64,000 nucleotides of DNA from an uncultured Granulosicoccaceae bacterium (GTDB taxonomy: Bacteria; Pseudomonadota; Gammaproteobacteria; Granulosicoccales; Granulosicoccaceae): assembly GCA_938041955.1 (NCBI GenBank), contig CALISD010000010.1, positions 62,001 through 126,000 on the forward strand. Direction: 5' to 3'. Every line of letters begins with the position of its first letter. The stretch's first letter is position 1. Of this stretch, positions 52,607-61,431 are shown in pieces. A model generated the notes under the pieces. That model was given only the letters and a program-made list of their open reading frames with translations, was not told the origin of the DNA and did no database searches. The position numbers and the translations under genes are program-made.

Positions 52607-53980
52607 CTAGCTAGTGAAGAGCCTTAGGATATCCTGGTAGAAAACAAATATCATCAGCGTACCCAGCAAGGCGATCCCTATCTGCTGGCCGAAGATCTGG
52701 ACTTTCTCAGACACTTGTTTGCCAGTGACCACTTCAAATGCATAATAAAGCAAGTGGCCGCCATCCAGCATCGGCACTGGAAACAGGTTAAAAATACCCA
52801 GACTAATAGACACCAGAGCGATAAAGCTCAGGTAGTGGTCAATGCCCACACTCACTGACTGCCCGGCGAATTGAGCTATTGAGATCGGGCCGCTGACTGT
52901 GTTCTTAAGCGACGCCTGTCCAGTGAGAAGCTTGCCTATCATTTTGACACTGACCGAGATCATGTCCATAGTGCGGCCAAATGCCTTACCCAACGCTGTT
53001 AGAGGTGAATAGCGTTCAACGGTACGGAGCTTTTCATCGATGACTGCTTGCGATTGAGTTTCACGAGCGCCTATAAAACCGATGTCACCTTGCGGCGTTT
53101 CTTTGAGTGCCGGAGTCAGCTGTATCGCCATTTCAGACTCACCGCGCATCACAGAAAGATCCAGGGTTTTATCTGCACTGGCGCGAATGATGTCAACCAA
53201 CTGCCGCCAGGTGGCAATTGATACACCGTCACTGGAGAGAATCCGATCGCCCTCTTGCAGGCCGGAAGCTGCTGCAGCCCCACCAGGTACAATGCCGCCG
53301 ATCACCGGATCGACATCAGGCCACCAACGATTCAGACCAATGGAACCGACAACATCGCCCTCCTGATTCAATAGCTCTTTAGCCAAAACCAGCTGGCGGG
53401 TGATCGTGCTGCCATCCGCGGTATTCACTGTGACATCGACATTGCCGCCACCGCTGACAATGCCGTCCAGCAAGCCGACATAGACTGTATTCCACGTAGG
53501 CGTCGCCTTGCCGTTGATATTGATAATTTTATCTTCCGACTGAAAACCGGCAAGGGCCGCAGGTGTTGCTTCAGCAGGGGCACTGACGATAGGTGCAATA
53601 CCGGTAATACCGACAATGAAAATCAGCCAATAAAGCAATACTGCCAGAATCAGATTCGCAAGTGGCCCGGCAATGACGATGGCTATTCTTGCCCAGACAC
53701 TTTTTCTGTTGAATGATCGATCAATCTCTGAGGGGTCAACATCACCCTCGCGTTCATCCAGCATCTTGACATAACCACCCAGAGGAATAGCGGCCAGTAC
53801 ATATTCGGTTTGGTCTGCGCCCGCCACTTTCTTCCACAACGGCTTACCAAAACCAATTGAAAAGCGCAGCACTTTGACGCCCATTTTACGGGCAACCCAG
53901 TAGTGACCGAACTCATGAATGGTCACGAGTACGCCAATAGCGATAAAAAAAGCAACGAGACTAAGAAAAAAACTTTGCAT
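52607..53980 (-). CDS. rseP: Site-2 protease RseP
   Basis: A 457-residue intramembrane zinc metalloprotease of the sigma-E pathway. Zinc motif HEFGHYWVARKMGVKVLRF is near the N-terminus, two PDZ domains lie in the middle (GFQSEDKIININGKATPTW and GLQEGDRILSSDGVSI), and the third ligand is in PVPMLDGGHLLYY. Four transmembrane helices are expected. It cuts the anti-sigma factor RseA after DegS. It follows dxr on the same strand and precedes bamA. Confidence 0.95.
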   Translation of the reverse strand: MQSFFLSLVAFFIAIGVLVTIHEFGHYWVARKMGVKVLRFSIGFGKPLWKKVAGADQTEYVLAAIPLGGYVKMLDEREGDVDPSEIDRSFNRKSVWARIAIVIAGPLANLILAVLLYWLIFIVGITGIAPIVSAPAEATPAALAGFQSEDKIININGKATPTWNTVYVGLLDGIVSGGGNVDVTVNTADGSTITRQLVLAKELLNQEGDVVGSIGLNRWWPDVDPVIGGIVPGGAAAASGLQEGDRILSSDGVSIATWRQLVDIIRASADKTLDLSVMRGESEMAIQLTPALKETPQGDIGFIGARETQSQAVIDEKLRTVERYSPLTALGKAFGRTMDMISVSVKMIGKLLTGQASLKNTVSGPISIAQFAGQSVSVGIDHYLSFIALVSISLGIFNLFPVPMLDGGHLLYYAFEVVTGKQVSEKVQIFGQQIGIALLGTLMIFVFYQDILRLFTS

Positions 53981-54041
53981 TTAAAATACCGGTAACCCTG
54001 CATGCCGCGGCGGCACAGACGAGCAACTGCTCAAGAACACA

Positions 54042-55253
54042 TCACGCGACAGGCTTAGACGCTTCATGTTCAATGTAGTCTAGCGCAAACTTTCGCGCTG
54101 ATTGGTCCATGCTAAAAAGATCCTCTACAGACTCTGGCGCTGCAGATTCAAACTGTTGTAAAACGTGTGAATTGACCTTGGCAATATCGACAAATCCGAT
54201 ACGCCCTTCTAAAAACTCCTGCACAGCAATCTCATTTGCTGCATTCAACACCCCTGGCGCACTACCACCCATTTTCAATGCTCTGCGCGCCAGTGCGAGG
54301 CAGGGAAAGCGTGTGTGATCCGGGGCCTCAAAATGCATACTGCCAAGGCGAATAAAGTCGATTGGTTCAACCCCCGCTTCAATTCTGTCAGGCCAGGCCA
54401 GTGCATGGGCAATCGGGGTGCGCATATCCGCCTGCCCGAGCTGCGCAAGAACAGAACCATCAATATAGCGCACCATAGAATGAATGAAACTCTCCGGATG
54501 TACTACAACCTCGATCAAACTTTCATCAATATCAAATAAATAGCTTGCCTCAATAACCTCGAGGCCCTTGTTCATCATGGTGGCGGAATCAACAGAGATC
54601 TTTGGTCCCATGGACCAGTTAGGATGATTCAATGCCTGGTCAACCGACACCGACTGCATTTGTTCCAGGCTAAGCTGCCGAAACGGCCCACCAGAGGCTG
54701 TCAACACTAACGAAGATACACCACCTTGCGGCCCTCCATCAGGACTGCAACGATTGCTCTCGGGCAAACATTGAAAGATAGCATTGTGCTCACTGTCTAC
54801 AGGGACAATCGACGCACCGCCCTGCTTTGCAGCTTGTGTTAGCAAGTCACCGGCAACCACCATTGACTCTTTATTTGCGAGCAATATTCGTTTGCCACAC
54901 TGTGCAGCGGCCAAGGTGGGTGGCAGCCCTGCAAAACCTACAATGGCTGCCATCACAATAGCGATATCGGGGTTAACTGCGATCCGGGTCATCGCATCCG
55001 GCCCATCTAGCACCTGCGTAGCACAACCGGCCTGAGCAAGCCGTCGAGCCAGCTCGGCAGCCGCTGATGGAACACCCATTGCCGCGTACGACGGCTGAAA
55101 TTTCAAACACTGCGCGAAAATAGTATCAACATCAGTGTTGGCGGTTAATGCCGCAACTTTATATCGTGTGTGGTTCCGCTCCAGAACATCAAGCGTACTC
55201 GTTCCAATAGACCCTGTAGAACCAAAGACTGCAATGGACTCTTTACTCGTCAT
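54042..55253 (-). CDS. dxr: 1-deoxy-D-xylulose-5-phosphate reductoisomerase
   Basis: A 403-residue NADPH-dependent enzyme of the MEP isoprenoid pathway, converting DXP to MEP. The NADPH motif is FGSTGSIGTSTLDVL; LANKESMVVAGDLL, VPVDSEHNAIFQCL, LTASGGPFR and HPNWSMGPKISVDSATMMNKGLEVIEA are family blocks containing the Mg and substrate residues. Start ATG 55253 leaves only 1 nt after the cdsA stop, and agrees with the family start. Confidence 0.96.
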   Translation of the reverse strand: MTSKESIAVFGSTGSIGTSTLDVLERNHTRYKVAALTANTDVDTIFAQCLKFQPSYAAMGVPSAAAELARRLAQAGCATQVLDGPDAMTRIAVNPDIAIVMAAIVGFAGLPPTLAAAQCGKRILLANKESMVVAGDLLTQAAKQGGASIVPVDSEHNAIFQCLPESNRCSPDGGPQGGVSSLVLTASGGPFRQLSLEQMQSVSVDQALNHPNWSMGPKISVDSATMMNKGLEVIEASYLFDIDESLIEVVVHPESFIHSMVRYIDGSVLAQLGQADMRTPIAHALAWPDRIEAGVEPIDFIRLGSMHFEAPDHTRFPCLALARRALKMGGSAPGVLNAANEIAVQEFLEGRIGFVDIAKVNSHVLQQFESAAPESVEDLFSMDQSARKFALDYIEHEASKPVA

Positions 55254-55254
55254 G

Positions 55255-56076
55255 CTAGAGCCACAACACAGCAAATGTGATCCATGGAATAGCAGCCAGC
55301 AACCCATCAAAGCGATCCAATACCCCACCATGGCCAGGTAACAGCGAGCCGCTGTCTTTGATATCACGGGTACGTTTAGCACGGCTGATAAAGAGATCGC
55401 CAGCTATAGAAAACAGTGCAGCCATAGCACTCATAATAAAGAGCGACCAGGGGTTAATTCCAGTGCTTGTTAAAAAGGGGGATGCAACAGCCGCGACTGC
55501 CAACGCCAATAGCAATCCACCAGCTGCGCCTTCGAGAGTTTTACCTTGACTGATATTGACAGCCAACTTTCTCATGCCGAATTTCTTACCGCTAAAATAG
55601 GCACCTGTGTCAGCAGCCGCCACCAGTGCAATGGTATAGATCACAATGCCCGGGCCATGATATTGCCGTAGCCAGTAAAGACAGCACACAGCCATTAACA
55701 ATGTATACGACGCCAATACCAGCAACATCCAATTCGTCTGAGTGTCACCGGTGGTGGTCCTACTTGAATTTATAACCGGACGAAGCACAAGATCACAAAC
55801 AATTGCCATCCATAGTACAACACCAATTAATACCATCGGTGTCAGTGTTGAATCGTTGATTAAATAAAAACAACAAGCTGTGGTAACGGTAGCGATAACG
55901 GTATAGGCCACATGCAACGGCCGCGGAGTTATGCTAACAAGGTTGCCCCATTCCCAAGCGCAGGCACCGGCTATGCCCAATAGAAATAAAGCAAAAAACA
56001 GATCATTCCAACCCAGTAATGCCCACAATGCAACGGCAGATAAGATCACGGCAGTGATTATTCGCTGCTTTAGCAT
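55255..56076 (-). CDS. cdsA: Phosphatidate cytidylyltransferase
   Basis: A 273-residue polytopic enzyme making CDP-diacylglycerol from phosphatidate and CTP, the precursor of all phospholipids. About eight transmembrane helices precede the signature SRAKRTRDIKDSGSLLPGHGGVLDRFDGL near the C-terminus. Starts at ATG 56076. It is followed immediately by dxr (1-nt gap), as in many Gammaproteobacteria. Its product may also feed the CDP-alcohol phosphotransferase at 13 kb. Confidence 0.95.
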   Translation of the reverse strand: MLKQRIITAVILSAVALWALLGWNDLFFALFLLGIAGACAWEWGNLVSITPRPLHVAYTVIATVTTACCFYLINDSTLTPMVLIGVVLWMAIVCDLVLRPVINSSRTTTGDTQTNWMLLVLASYTLLMAVCCLYWLRQYHGPGIVIYTIALVAAADTGAYFSGKKFGMRKLAVNISQGKTLEGAAGGLLLALAVAAVASPFLTSTGINPWSLFIMSAMAALFSIAGDLFISRAKRTRDIKDSGSLLPGHGGVLDRFDGLLAAIPWITFAVLWL

Positions 56077-56116
56077 GTCGCAGTACAGTGAAGCGCCAGG
56101 AGCACAGTAAGATCAT

Positions 56117-56842
56117 TCATTTTGTCGCCTGCACTTGATCACCGGTTTGGCCAAACCTGCGTTGGCGATTTGAGTAGTCTTCGATAATGCGGTCTAGCTC
56201 ATCGCCATCAAAATCCGGCCAGAGCGTGTCAGTAAAAGCAAGTTCGGTATAAGCGATATGCCAGAGCAAATAATTACTCAGCCGTTGTTCGCCACCGGTG
56301 CGCACAAATAAATCCGGCTCCGGGCAGTCTGGCAACCACGTATGCTGCAGGATAATTTCTTCAGTTATCGACTTCGAATCAAGCTCACCAGTCTCAACTT
56401 TGCGCGCAATTTCAACCACTGCATTGGTCAGCTCATTGCGCCCACCGTAATTCACCGCAATGTTCAGTCGCATACCGGTATTATTGGCTGTCTTTTCGGA
56501 GGCCAGCGTTATCTCTCTGAGCAATGCCGACGGGAATCTGGATAGCTCACCAATGAAGCGCACTCGAATATTATTTTCGTGTAATTTATTAAGCTCACTG
56601 CTGATCGCTTTTACAAACAACTCCATCAGAAAATTGACCTCAGTGGCGGGCCGACGCCAGTTTTCACTACTGAAGGCGTAAATAGTTAACGCATCTGTTT
56701 TTAGGCGAGCGCAGTGCTCAACTATTTTACGAGTTGCTTTAACCCCCGCCTGATGACCCGCGCTACGAGGCAATCCACGTTGCCGCGCCCACCGACCGTT
56801 GCCATCCATTATGACAGCGATATGCCTTGGCATCTCTTTCAC
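56117..56842 (-). CDS. uppS: Undecaprenyl diphosphate synthase
   Basis: A 241-residue cis-prenyltransferase producing C55-PP for peptidoglycan and LPS. It begins RHIAVIMDGNGRWARQRGLPRSAGH, with the catalytic Asp in MDGNGRW, and has YAFSSENWRRP and RTGGEQRLSNYLLWHIAYTELAF. The start is GTG at 56842 or ATG at 56833; both give a complete catalytic domain. It lies 23 bp after frr and 40 bp before cdsA. Confidence 0.96.
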   Translation of the reverse strand: MKEMPRHIAVIMDGNGRWARQRGLPRSAGHQAGVKATRKIVEHCARLKTDALTIYAFSSENWRRPATEVNFLMELFVKAISSELNKLHENNIRVRFIGELSRFPSALLREITLASEKTANNTGMRLNIAVNYGGRNELTNAVVEIARKVETGELDSKSITEEIILQHTWLPDCPEPDLFVRTGGEQRLSNYLLWHIAYTELAFTDTLWPDFDGDELDRIIEDYSNRQRRFGQTGDQVQATK

Positions 56843-56865
56843 AATAATAAGCTCAAGAAGTCTGC

Positions 56866-57423
56866 TTAGACTTCCATCAATTCCGCTTCTTTCCCTTTTA
56901 ACAACTCATCGACTTTGGCGATATTTTCGTCGGTCACTTTTTGCACGAGTTCCTGACCTTTACGCTCTTCGTCTTCTGATATTTCTTTTTCTTTTTGCAG
57001 GTCTTTAAGATCACTGTTAGCGTCGCGACGAACGTTTCGCACGCTGACTCTTGCATTTTCCGCCTCAGCGCGAACTACGCGCACCAGATCTTTGCGTCGC
57101 TCTTCAGTCAGAGGTGGCATCGGAATTCTTATCACCGTGCCGGCACTCGACGGGTTAAGCCCCAAATCAGAATTAATAATCGCTTTCTCGATCGGCGCCA
57201 CCATGTCTTTTTCCCACGGGGTAACAGTGAGCGTGCGTGAATCTTCGATCGTGATTTTAGCAACCTGATTCAACGCAGATGAGTTGCCGTAGTAGTCCAC
57301 CTTGATGTGATCAAGCAGGCTGGTATGTGCTCGACCCGTGCGTATACGGCTAAACTCCGTCTGCAACGATTCCAGGCTCTTACCCATACGGGCGGATGCG
57401 TCTTTTTTAATATCTTCAATCAT
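56866..57423 (-). CDS. frr: Ribosome recycling factor
   Basis: A 185-residue RRF that with EF-G splits the post-termination ribosome. The whole protein fits the family: [35 protein letters not shown], and [30 protein letters not shown]. It is 2 bp downstream of pyrH. Confidence 0.97.
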   Translation of the reverse strand: MIEDIKKDASARMGKSLESLQTEFSRIRTGRAHTSLLDHIKVDYYGNSSALNQVAKITIEDSRTLTVTPWEKDMVAPIEKAIINSDLGLNPSSAGTVIRIPMPPLTEERRKDLVRVVRAEAENARVSVRNVRRDANSDLKDLQKEKEISEDEERKGQELVQKVTDENIAKVDELLKGKEAELMEV

Positions 57424-57425
57424 TT

Positions 57426-58154
57426 TTATATTTCTCCACTTTCCACAACAGAACCGACAGATTCACCAGTCACCGCTCTGACCATCTCGCCAGGGGTATT
57501 CATATTAAACACCTTCAGCGGAAGGTTGTTATCACGGCACATGACAATGGCCGTTGTATCCATGACCGCAAGCTTCCTGTTAATCACTTCATCATAAGTG
57601 ATGTAATCAATCTTTACTGCATCTGGAAACTTGTTTGGGTCTTTATCGTAAATACCGTCTACCTTGGTCGCCTTCAGCATCACATCAGCACCAATTTCAA
57701 CCGCTCGCAAGCTCGCAGCGGTGTCAGTGGTAAAAAACGGATTACCTATACCCGATGCAAAAATGACCACCCTACCCTTCTGCAAATGCCTGACTGCTCG
57801 ACGGCGAATATAGTCTTCGCACACTTCGTTAATTTTAAGCGCTGACATCACACGGCAATGGACGCCCTTGCGCTCAAGTGTATCCTGCAGTGATAACGCA
57901 TTGATAACCGTCGCAAGCATCCCGATGTGATCACCTGTGACCCGATCCATGCCGCCCTCAGCTAGATAGGCCCCGCGGAAGATGTTACCACCACCGATCA
58001 CTACAGCCACTTCAACATCTGCAGCAATCAGCTCAGCAATTTCAGATGCAATACGCTCGATATATACCGGATCTATCCCATACTGAAGATCACCCATCAA
58101 CGCTTCACCGCTGAGCTTCAGCATTATGCGTTTTTTAGTGGGCTTGCTCGACAT
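57426..58154 (-). CDS. pyrH: Uridylate kinase
   Basis: A 242-residue UMP kinase of the amino-acid-kinase fold (hexameric, GTP-activated). It begins [14 protein letters not shown] and has [34 protein letters not shown] and [20 protein letters not shown]. Start at ATG 58154 is preferred over TTG 58175. It lies downstream of the tsf terminator, so it probably has its own promoter around 58170-58240. Confidence 0.96.
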   Translation of the reverse strand: MSSKPTKKRIMLKLSGEALMGDLQYGIDPVYIERIASEIAELIAADVEVAVVIGGGNIFRGAYLAEGGMDRVTGDHIGMLATVINALSLQDTLERKGVHCRVMSALKINEVCEDYIRRRAVRHLQKGRVVIFASGIGNPFFTTDTAASLRAVEIGADVMLKATKVDGIYDKDPNKFPDAVKIDYITYDEVINRKLAVMDTTAIVMCRDNNLPLKVFNMNTPGEMVRAVTGESVGSVVESGEI

Positions 58155-58247
58155 GGATATTCTCGTTTTTCTCAACTCGAGCGCTTAGGTGAGGGTTCGT
58201 ATGCACGATCAGAAGACCGCTTCGGCTAAACACGGGAATTGTGCCAT

Positions 58248-58275
58248 AAAAAAAGCCGGCTCATTGGCCGGCTTT
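58248..58275 (-). terminator. Intrinsic terminator after tsf
   Basis: A GC-rich stem AAAGCCGGC/GCCGGCTTT with loop TCATTG (58252-58275) is followed, on the - strand, by TTTTTTT (58254-58248). It lies about 76 bp after the tsf stop and should end the rpsB-tsf transcript before pyrH. Confidence 0.88.
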
Positions 58276-58350
58276 TGTCTCACTGGTGAAGATTGCGAAC
58301 TTGTAGCCCCTGCTCCCCACATAGCCGTAGAGACACGGAGTAAGCCGCTG

Positions 58351-59226
58351 CTAGTCACCCTTAACCTGGGCCATTACCTCTTCTGCAAAGTTCTCAGTCT
58401 TCTTTTCTATACCCTCTCCAACTTCGAATCGAGCAAAAAAGTGAGCCTGTGCATCTTCAGATTTAAGCAGTTTCTCAACGGTTTGATCAGGATTTTTCAC
58501 AAACGGCTGACCAAGTAGCGTGATGTCGGCCAGATACTTGCGCATTCTGCCCTCGACCATCTTTTCGATGATCTCAGCCGGCTTGCCACTCTCTGCAGCT
58601 TCTGCCACGAGAATTTTCTTTTCCTGAGCCAATACATCTGCAGGTACTTCGTCAGCACTGATGCATACCGGACGACTCGCAGCCACATGCATGGCGATAT
58701 CCCGCGCAAGGGCCTCAGTACCACTGACTTCTGTAACTACACCGATGCTCTCGCCATGCATATACACACCGGCAGTGCCGTTTTGCATGTCACGGCGAAT
58801 AAAACGCCGAACCTGGATATTTTCACCCAGCTTTGAAACCAGCACCTGACGCACTTCTTCCAACGTTTTGTCGCCAGAAGCCAATGCACCCAACGCTTCA
58901 ACGTCAGCCGGGTTGTGCTCAAGTACCGCTGCTGCCGCAGCCTTTGCAAAACCGGTAAAATCATCACCTTTGGCAACAAAATCAGTCTCACAATTCACTT
59001 CAACCATCGCCACGGCTTTGCCGTCTGCAGCAGTTTCTGTAGCGATTACACCCTCTGCCGCTATGCGACCTGACTTTTTGTCAGCCTTAGCCAGACCTGA
59101 AATACGCATCTGCTCCGCAGCCGCATCCAAATCACCATTTGATTCCACTAGTGCGTTCTTGCACTCCATCATGCCTGCGCCAGTTCTTTCGCGCAGTTCC
59201 TTTACCATTGCTGCTGTAATTGCCAT
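58351..59226 (-). CDS. tsf: Elongation factor Ts
   Basis: A 291-residue EF-Ts, the nucleotide exchange factor of EF-Tu. The N-terminal UBA-like part [30 protein letters not shown] is standard, as is the core segment [18 protein letters not shown] and the C-terminal [18 protein letters not shown]. Start at ATG 59226 ([11 protein letters not shown]). It follows rpsB by 134 bp and ends before an intrinsic terminator. Confidence 0.97.
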   Translation of the reverse strand: MAITAAMVKELRERTGAGMMECKNALVESNGDLDAAAEQMRISGLAKADKKSGRIAAEGVIATETAADGKAVAMVEVNCETDFVAKGDDFTGFAKAAAAAVLEHNPADVEALGALASGDKTLEEVRQVLVSKLGENIQVRRFIRRDMQNGTAGVYMHGESIGVVTEVSGTEALARDIAMHVAASRPVCISADEVPADVLAQEKKILVAEAAESGKPAEIIEKMVEGRMRKYLADITLLGQPFVKNPDQTVEKLLKSEDAQAHFFARFEVGEGIEKKTENFAEEVMAQVKGD

Positions 59227-59360
59227 TTCTTGACCTATTAAGTTCATTACCACCCGTATTGGCGGCGTCGACACGTGTGTCTACGTATCGGATAAGGGCT
59301 CAGTGCCTGAGCCCAATAAGATTTTGCTAAAGCGACGTCTTGCTAAAGCCTCTGCTGCTT

Positions 59361-60317
59361 TTAGGTATCTGCAGGAGCGGCTTTATCAGCACCATCCGCT
59401 GCCGGCGCTTCAACTGCGGGCGCCGCTTCTGGAGCCGGGGCTACGTCTGGAGTCGGCGCTGCGTCTGGAGTCGGCGCTGCTTCTGTAGCTACCGTTTCTG
59501 CTGCTACAGGCTCTGCTGTTTCAGCAGCAGCTGCCAGTGACGCAGCAGCTGCGGCTGCGGCATCTTCAGCGGATACTTCAGCAGCTGGCGCTTCTGCTTT
59601 AGGCTCAGCGTATTCCTTGGCACCTGAAACTGAACCAGAGGTTTTACCGGCTTTTATCGATTCCGCAGCTGCATCAACATAGAGCTGAATCGCACGTACG
59701 GCATCATCGTTGCCCGGAATCACATAATCGACCAGTTTGGGTGAGTTGTTACTATCCACCACCGCAACGATCGGGATTCCAAGCTTGCGAGCTTCAGCGA
59801 TTGCAATTTTTTCATAACCGGTGTCCACCACAAACAGCGCATCCGGAAGACGCTCCATTGCTTTTACACCACCAAGACTTTTGTCCAGCTTTTCGAGCTC
59901 ACGGCGCAAAGTCAGTGCTTCTTTCTTGTTCAACCGCTCTTCACCACCGCTGGAGAACATCTCTTCAAGCTCAAGCATTCGCTTCACAGATTGCTTAACG
60001 GTTTTGAAGTTGGTCATCATGCCACCGGGCCAACGACGATTGACATATGGCATGTTGCACGCTTCGGCAGCATCTTTAACAGCATCACGCGCGGCACGCT
60101 TGGTACCTACAAACAGGACCCGGCCGTTTTTGGCGGCAAGACTGCCAAGGAAATTCAATGCATCGTCTAGCGCTGGAACAGTGCTTTCGAGATTGAAAAT
60201 ATGGATTTTGTTGCGCTCACCATAAATGTAGGGCGCCATTTGAGGGCACCAGTAACGAGTTTGGTGACCGAAGTGCACACCAGCTTCTAACATCTGGCGC
60301 ATGCTTACCTTAGACAT
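59361..60317 (-). CDS. rpsB: Ribosomal protein S2 with long Ala/Pro/Glu tail
   Basis: A 318-residue S2. Residues 1-235 are the normal protein ([89 protein letters not shown]). The last ~85 residues are an extra low-complexity tail, rich in Ala, Pro and Glu, with short repeats such as two AAPTPDA-like units. Usual S2 proteins are 230-260 residues. Start at ATG 60317. The promoter at 60488-60517 leaves a ~170-nt leader, where S2 autoregulation would act. Confidence 0.96.
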   Translation of the reverse strand: MSKVSMRQMLEAGVHFGHQTRYWCPQMAPYIYGERNKIHIFNLESTVPALDDALNFLGSLAAKNGRVLFVGTKRAARDAVKDAAEACNMPYVNRRWPGGMMTNFKTVKQSVKRMLELEEMFSSGGEERLNKKEALTLRRELEKLDKSLGGVKAMERLPDALFVVDTGYEKIAIAEARKLGIPIVAVVDSNNSPKLVDYVIPGNDDAVRAIQLYVDAAAESIKAGKTSGSVSGAKEYAEPKAEAPAAEVSAEDAAAAAAASLAAAAETAEPVAAETVATEAAPTPDAAPTPDVAPAPEAAPAVEAPAADGADKAAPADT

Positions 60318-60487
60318 ATGTATTCTCAATATTGTATTGGGTTGGGCCTCCGCCCCTTCGAACAAGCAACCTTCAGCGAAATTTCGCATCAAGCACCCAG
60401 CGTGTTCTGCTACAAGGGACGTGTGTATTCCGGCGTAAACCGGTTGATTGGCCTGATGTGTTCACAAACCACACCAGCCAGCCAGTA

Positions 60488-60517
60488 ATTATATTCCAGA
60501 AATCGGGTTTATTCCAA
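60488..60517 (-). promoter_or_regulatory. Sigma-70 promoter of rpsB-tsf
   Basis: Reading the - strand: TTGGAA (60517-60512), an 18-bp spacer, and a perfect TATAAT (60493-60488). Transcription would begin near 60480, about 160 bp upstream of the rpsB ATG. It is the best promoter match noticed in the window and suits a highly expressed ribosomal gene. Confidence 0.7.
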
Positions 60518-60632
60518 TACAATAGCGGACACAGACCGAACTTTTACCAACACTGCCCTGCATATGCGGCTCGTGATGCGCCCTCGCGCATCGAAATCAC
60601 TGCAGGTCACGAAACAGGACCACAGCAGCAGA

Positions 60633-61409
60633 ATGTCACGCAGACACTCAGTACCCATAAAATCACCCTCCGAAATCGAAAAAATGCGCGTTGCCGGCCG
60701 AATGGCAGCGGAAGTGCTGGATTTGATCACCGAGTATGTAAAGCCGGGGATCACCACGGGTGAACTTGATGCAATCTGCCACGAACACATCACGCAGGTA
60801 CAGGGCGCAATCCCGGCCCCGCTCAACTACCGGGGCTTTCCGAAATCTATTTGCACCTCACTGAACCATGTTGTCTGCCACGGCATTCCAGGTGACCGCG
60901 TGCTCAAGAAAAAAGACATCATCAATATCGACGTGACAGTGATCAAAGACGGCTATCACGGCGACACCAGCCGTATGTACCACTTGGGCGACCCGACGGT
61001 GAAAGGCAAACGCATTTGCGATATTGCCCTCGAGAGCCTGGATCGCGGCATTGCAGTGGTACGCCCGGGCGCTACCCTTGGGGACATCGGCCATGCCATT
61101 CAAGAATATGCAGAAGGTGAACGATGCTCGGTGGTGCGGGAATACTGCGGCCATGGGATCGGCAAACTTTTTCATGAAGAACCACAAGTACTGCACTACG
61201 GTCACGCGGGTGAGGGACTGGTTCTGGAGGCCGGCATGGTATTTACCATCGAACCCATGATTAACGCCGGTAAGCGACACACCAAACTACTGCCTGACGA
61301 CTGGACAGTAGTGACTAAAGATCGCAGCCTGTCGGCCCAGTGGGAACATACTGTGCTGGTGACAGAAACCGGGTATGAGTTGTTAACTCTCTCCCCTGCA
61401 GAACACTAA
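60633..61409 (+). CDS. map: Methionine aminopeptidase, type I
   Basis: A 258-residue metalloprotease removing N-terminal Met. It has the M24 metal ligands in order: NIDVTVIKDGYHGDTSRM (Asp, Asp), GHGIGKLFHEEP (His), FTIEPMINAG (Glu) and SAQWEHTVLVTETG (Glu). Start ATG 60633 fits; an earlier in-frame ATG would add residues not typical of the family. Divergent from rpsB, with 315 bp between, and 22 bp upstream of glnD. Confidence 0.96.
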   Translation: MSRRHSVPIKSPSEIEKMRVAGRMAAEVLDLITEYVKPGITTGELDAICHEHITQVQGAIPAPLNYRGFPKSICTSLNHVVCHGIPGDRVLKKKDIINIDVTVIKDGYHGDTSRMYHLGDPTVKGKRICDIALESLDRGIAVVRPGATLGDIGHAIQEYAEGERCSVVREYCGHGIGKLFHEEPQVLHYGHAGEGLVLEAGMVFTIEPMINAGKRHTKLLPDDWTVVTKDRSLSAQWEHTVLVTETGYELLTLSPAEH

Positions 61410-61431
61410 CAAGCCAACAACCGTCTATCGA

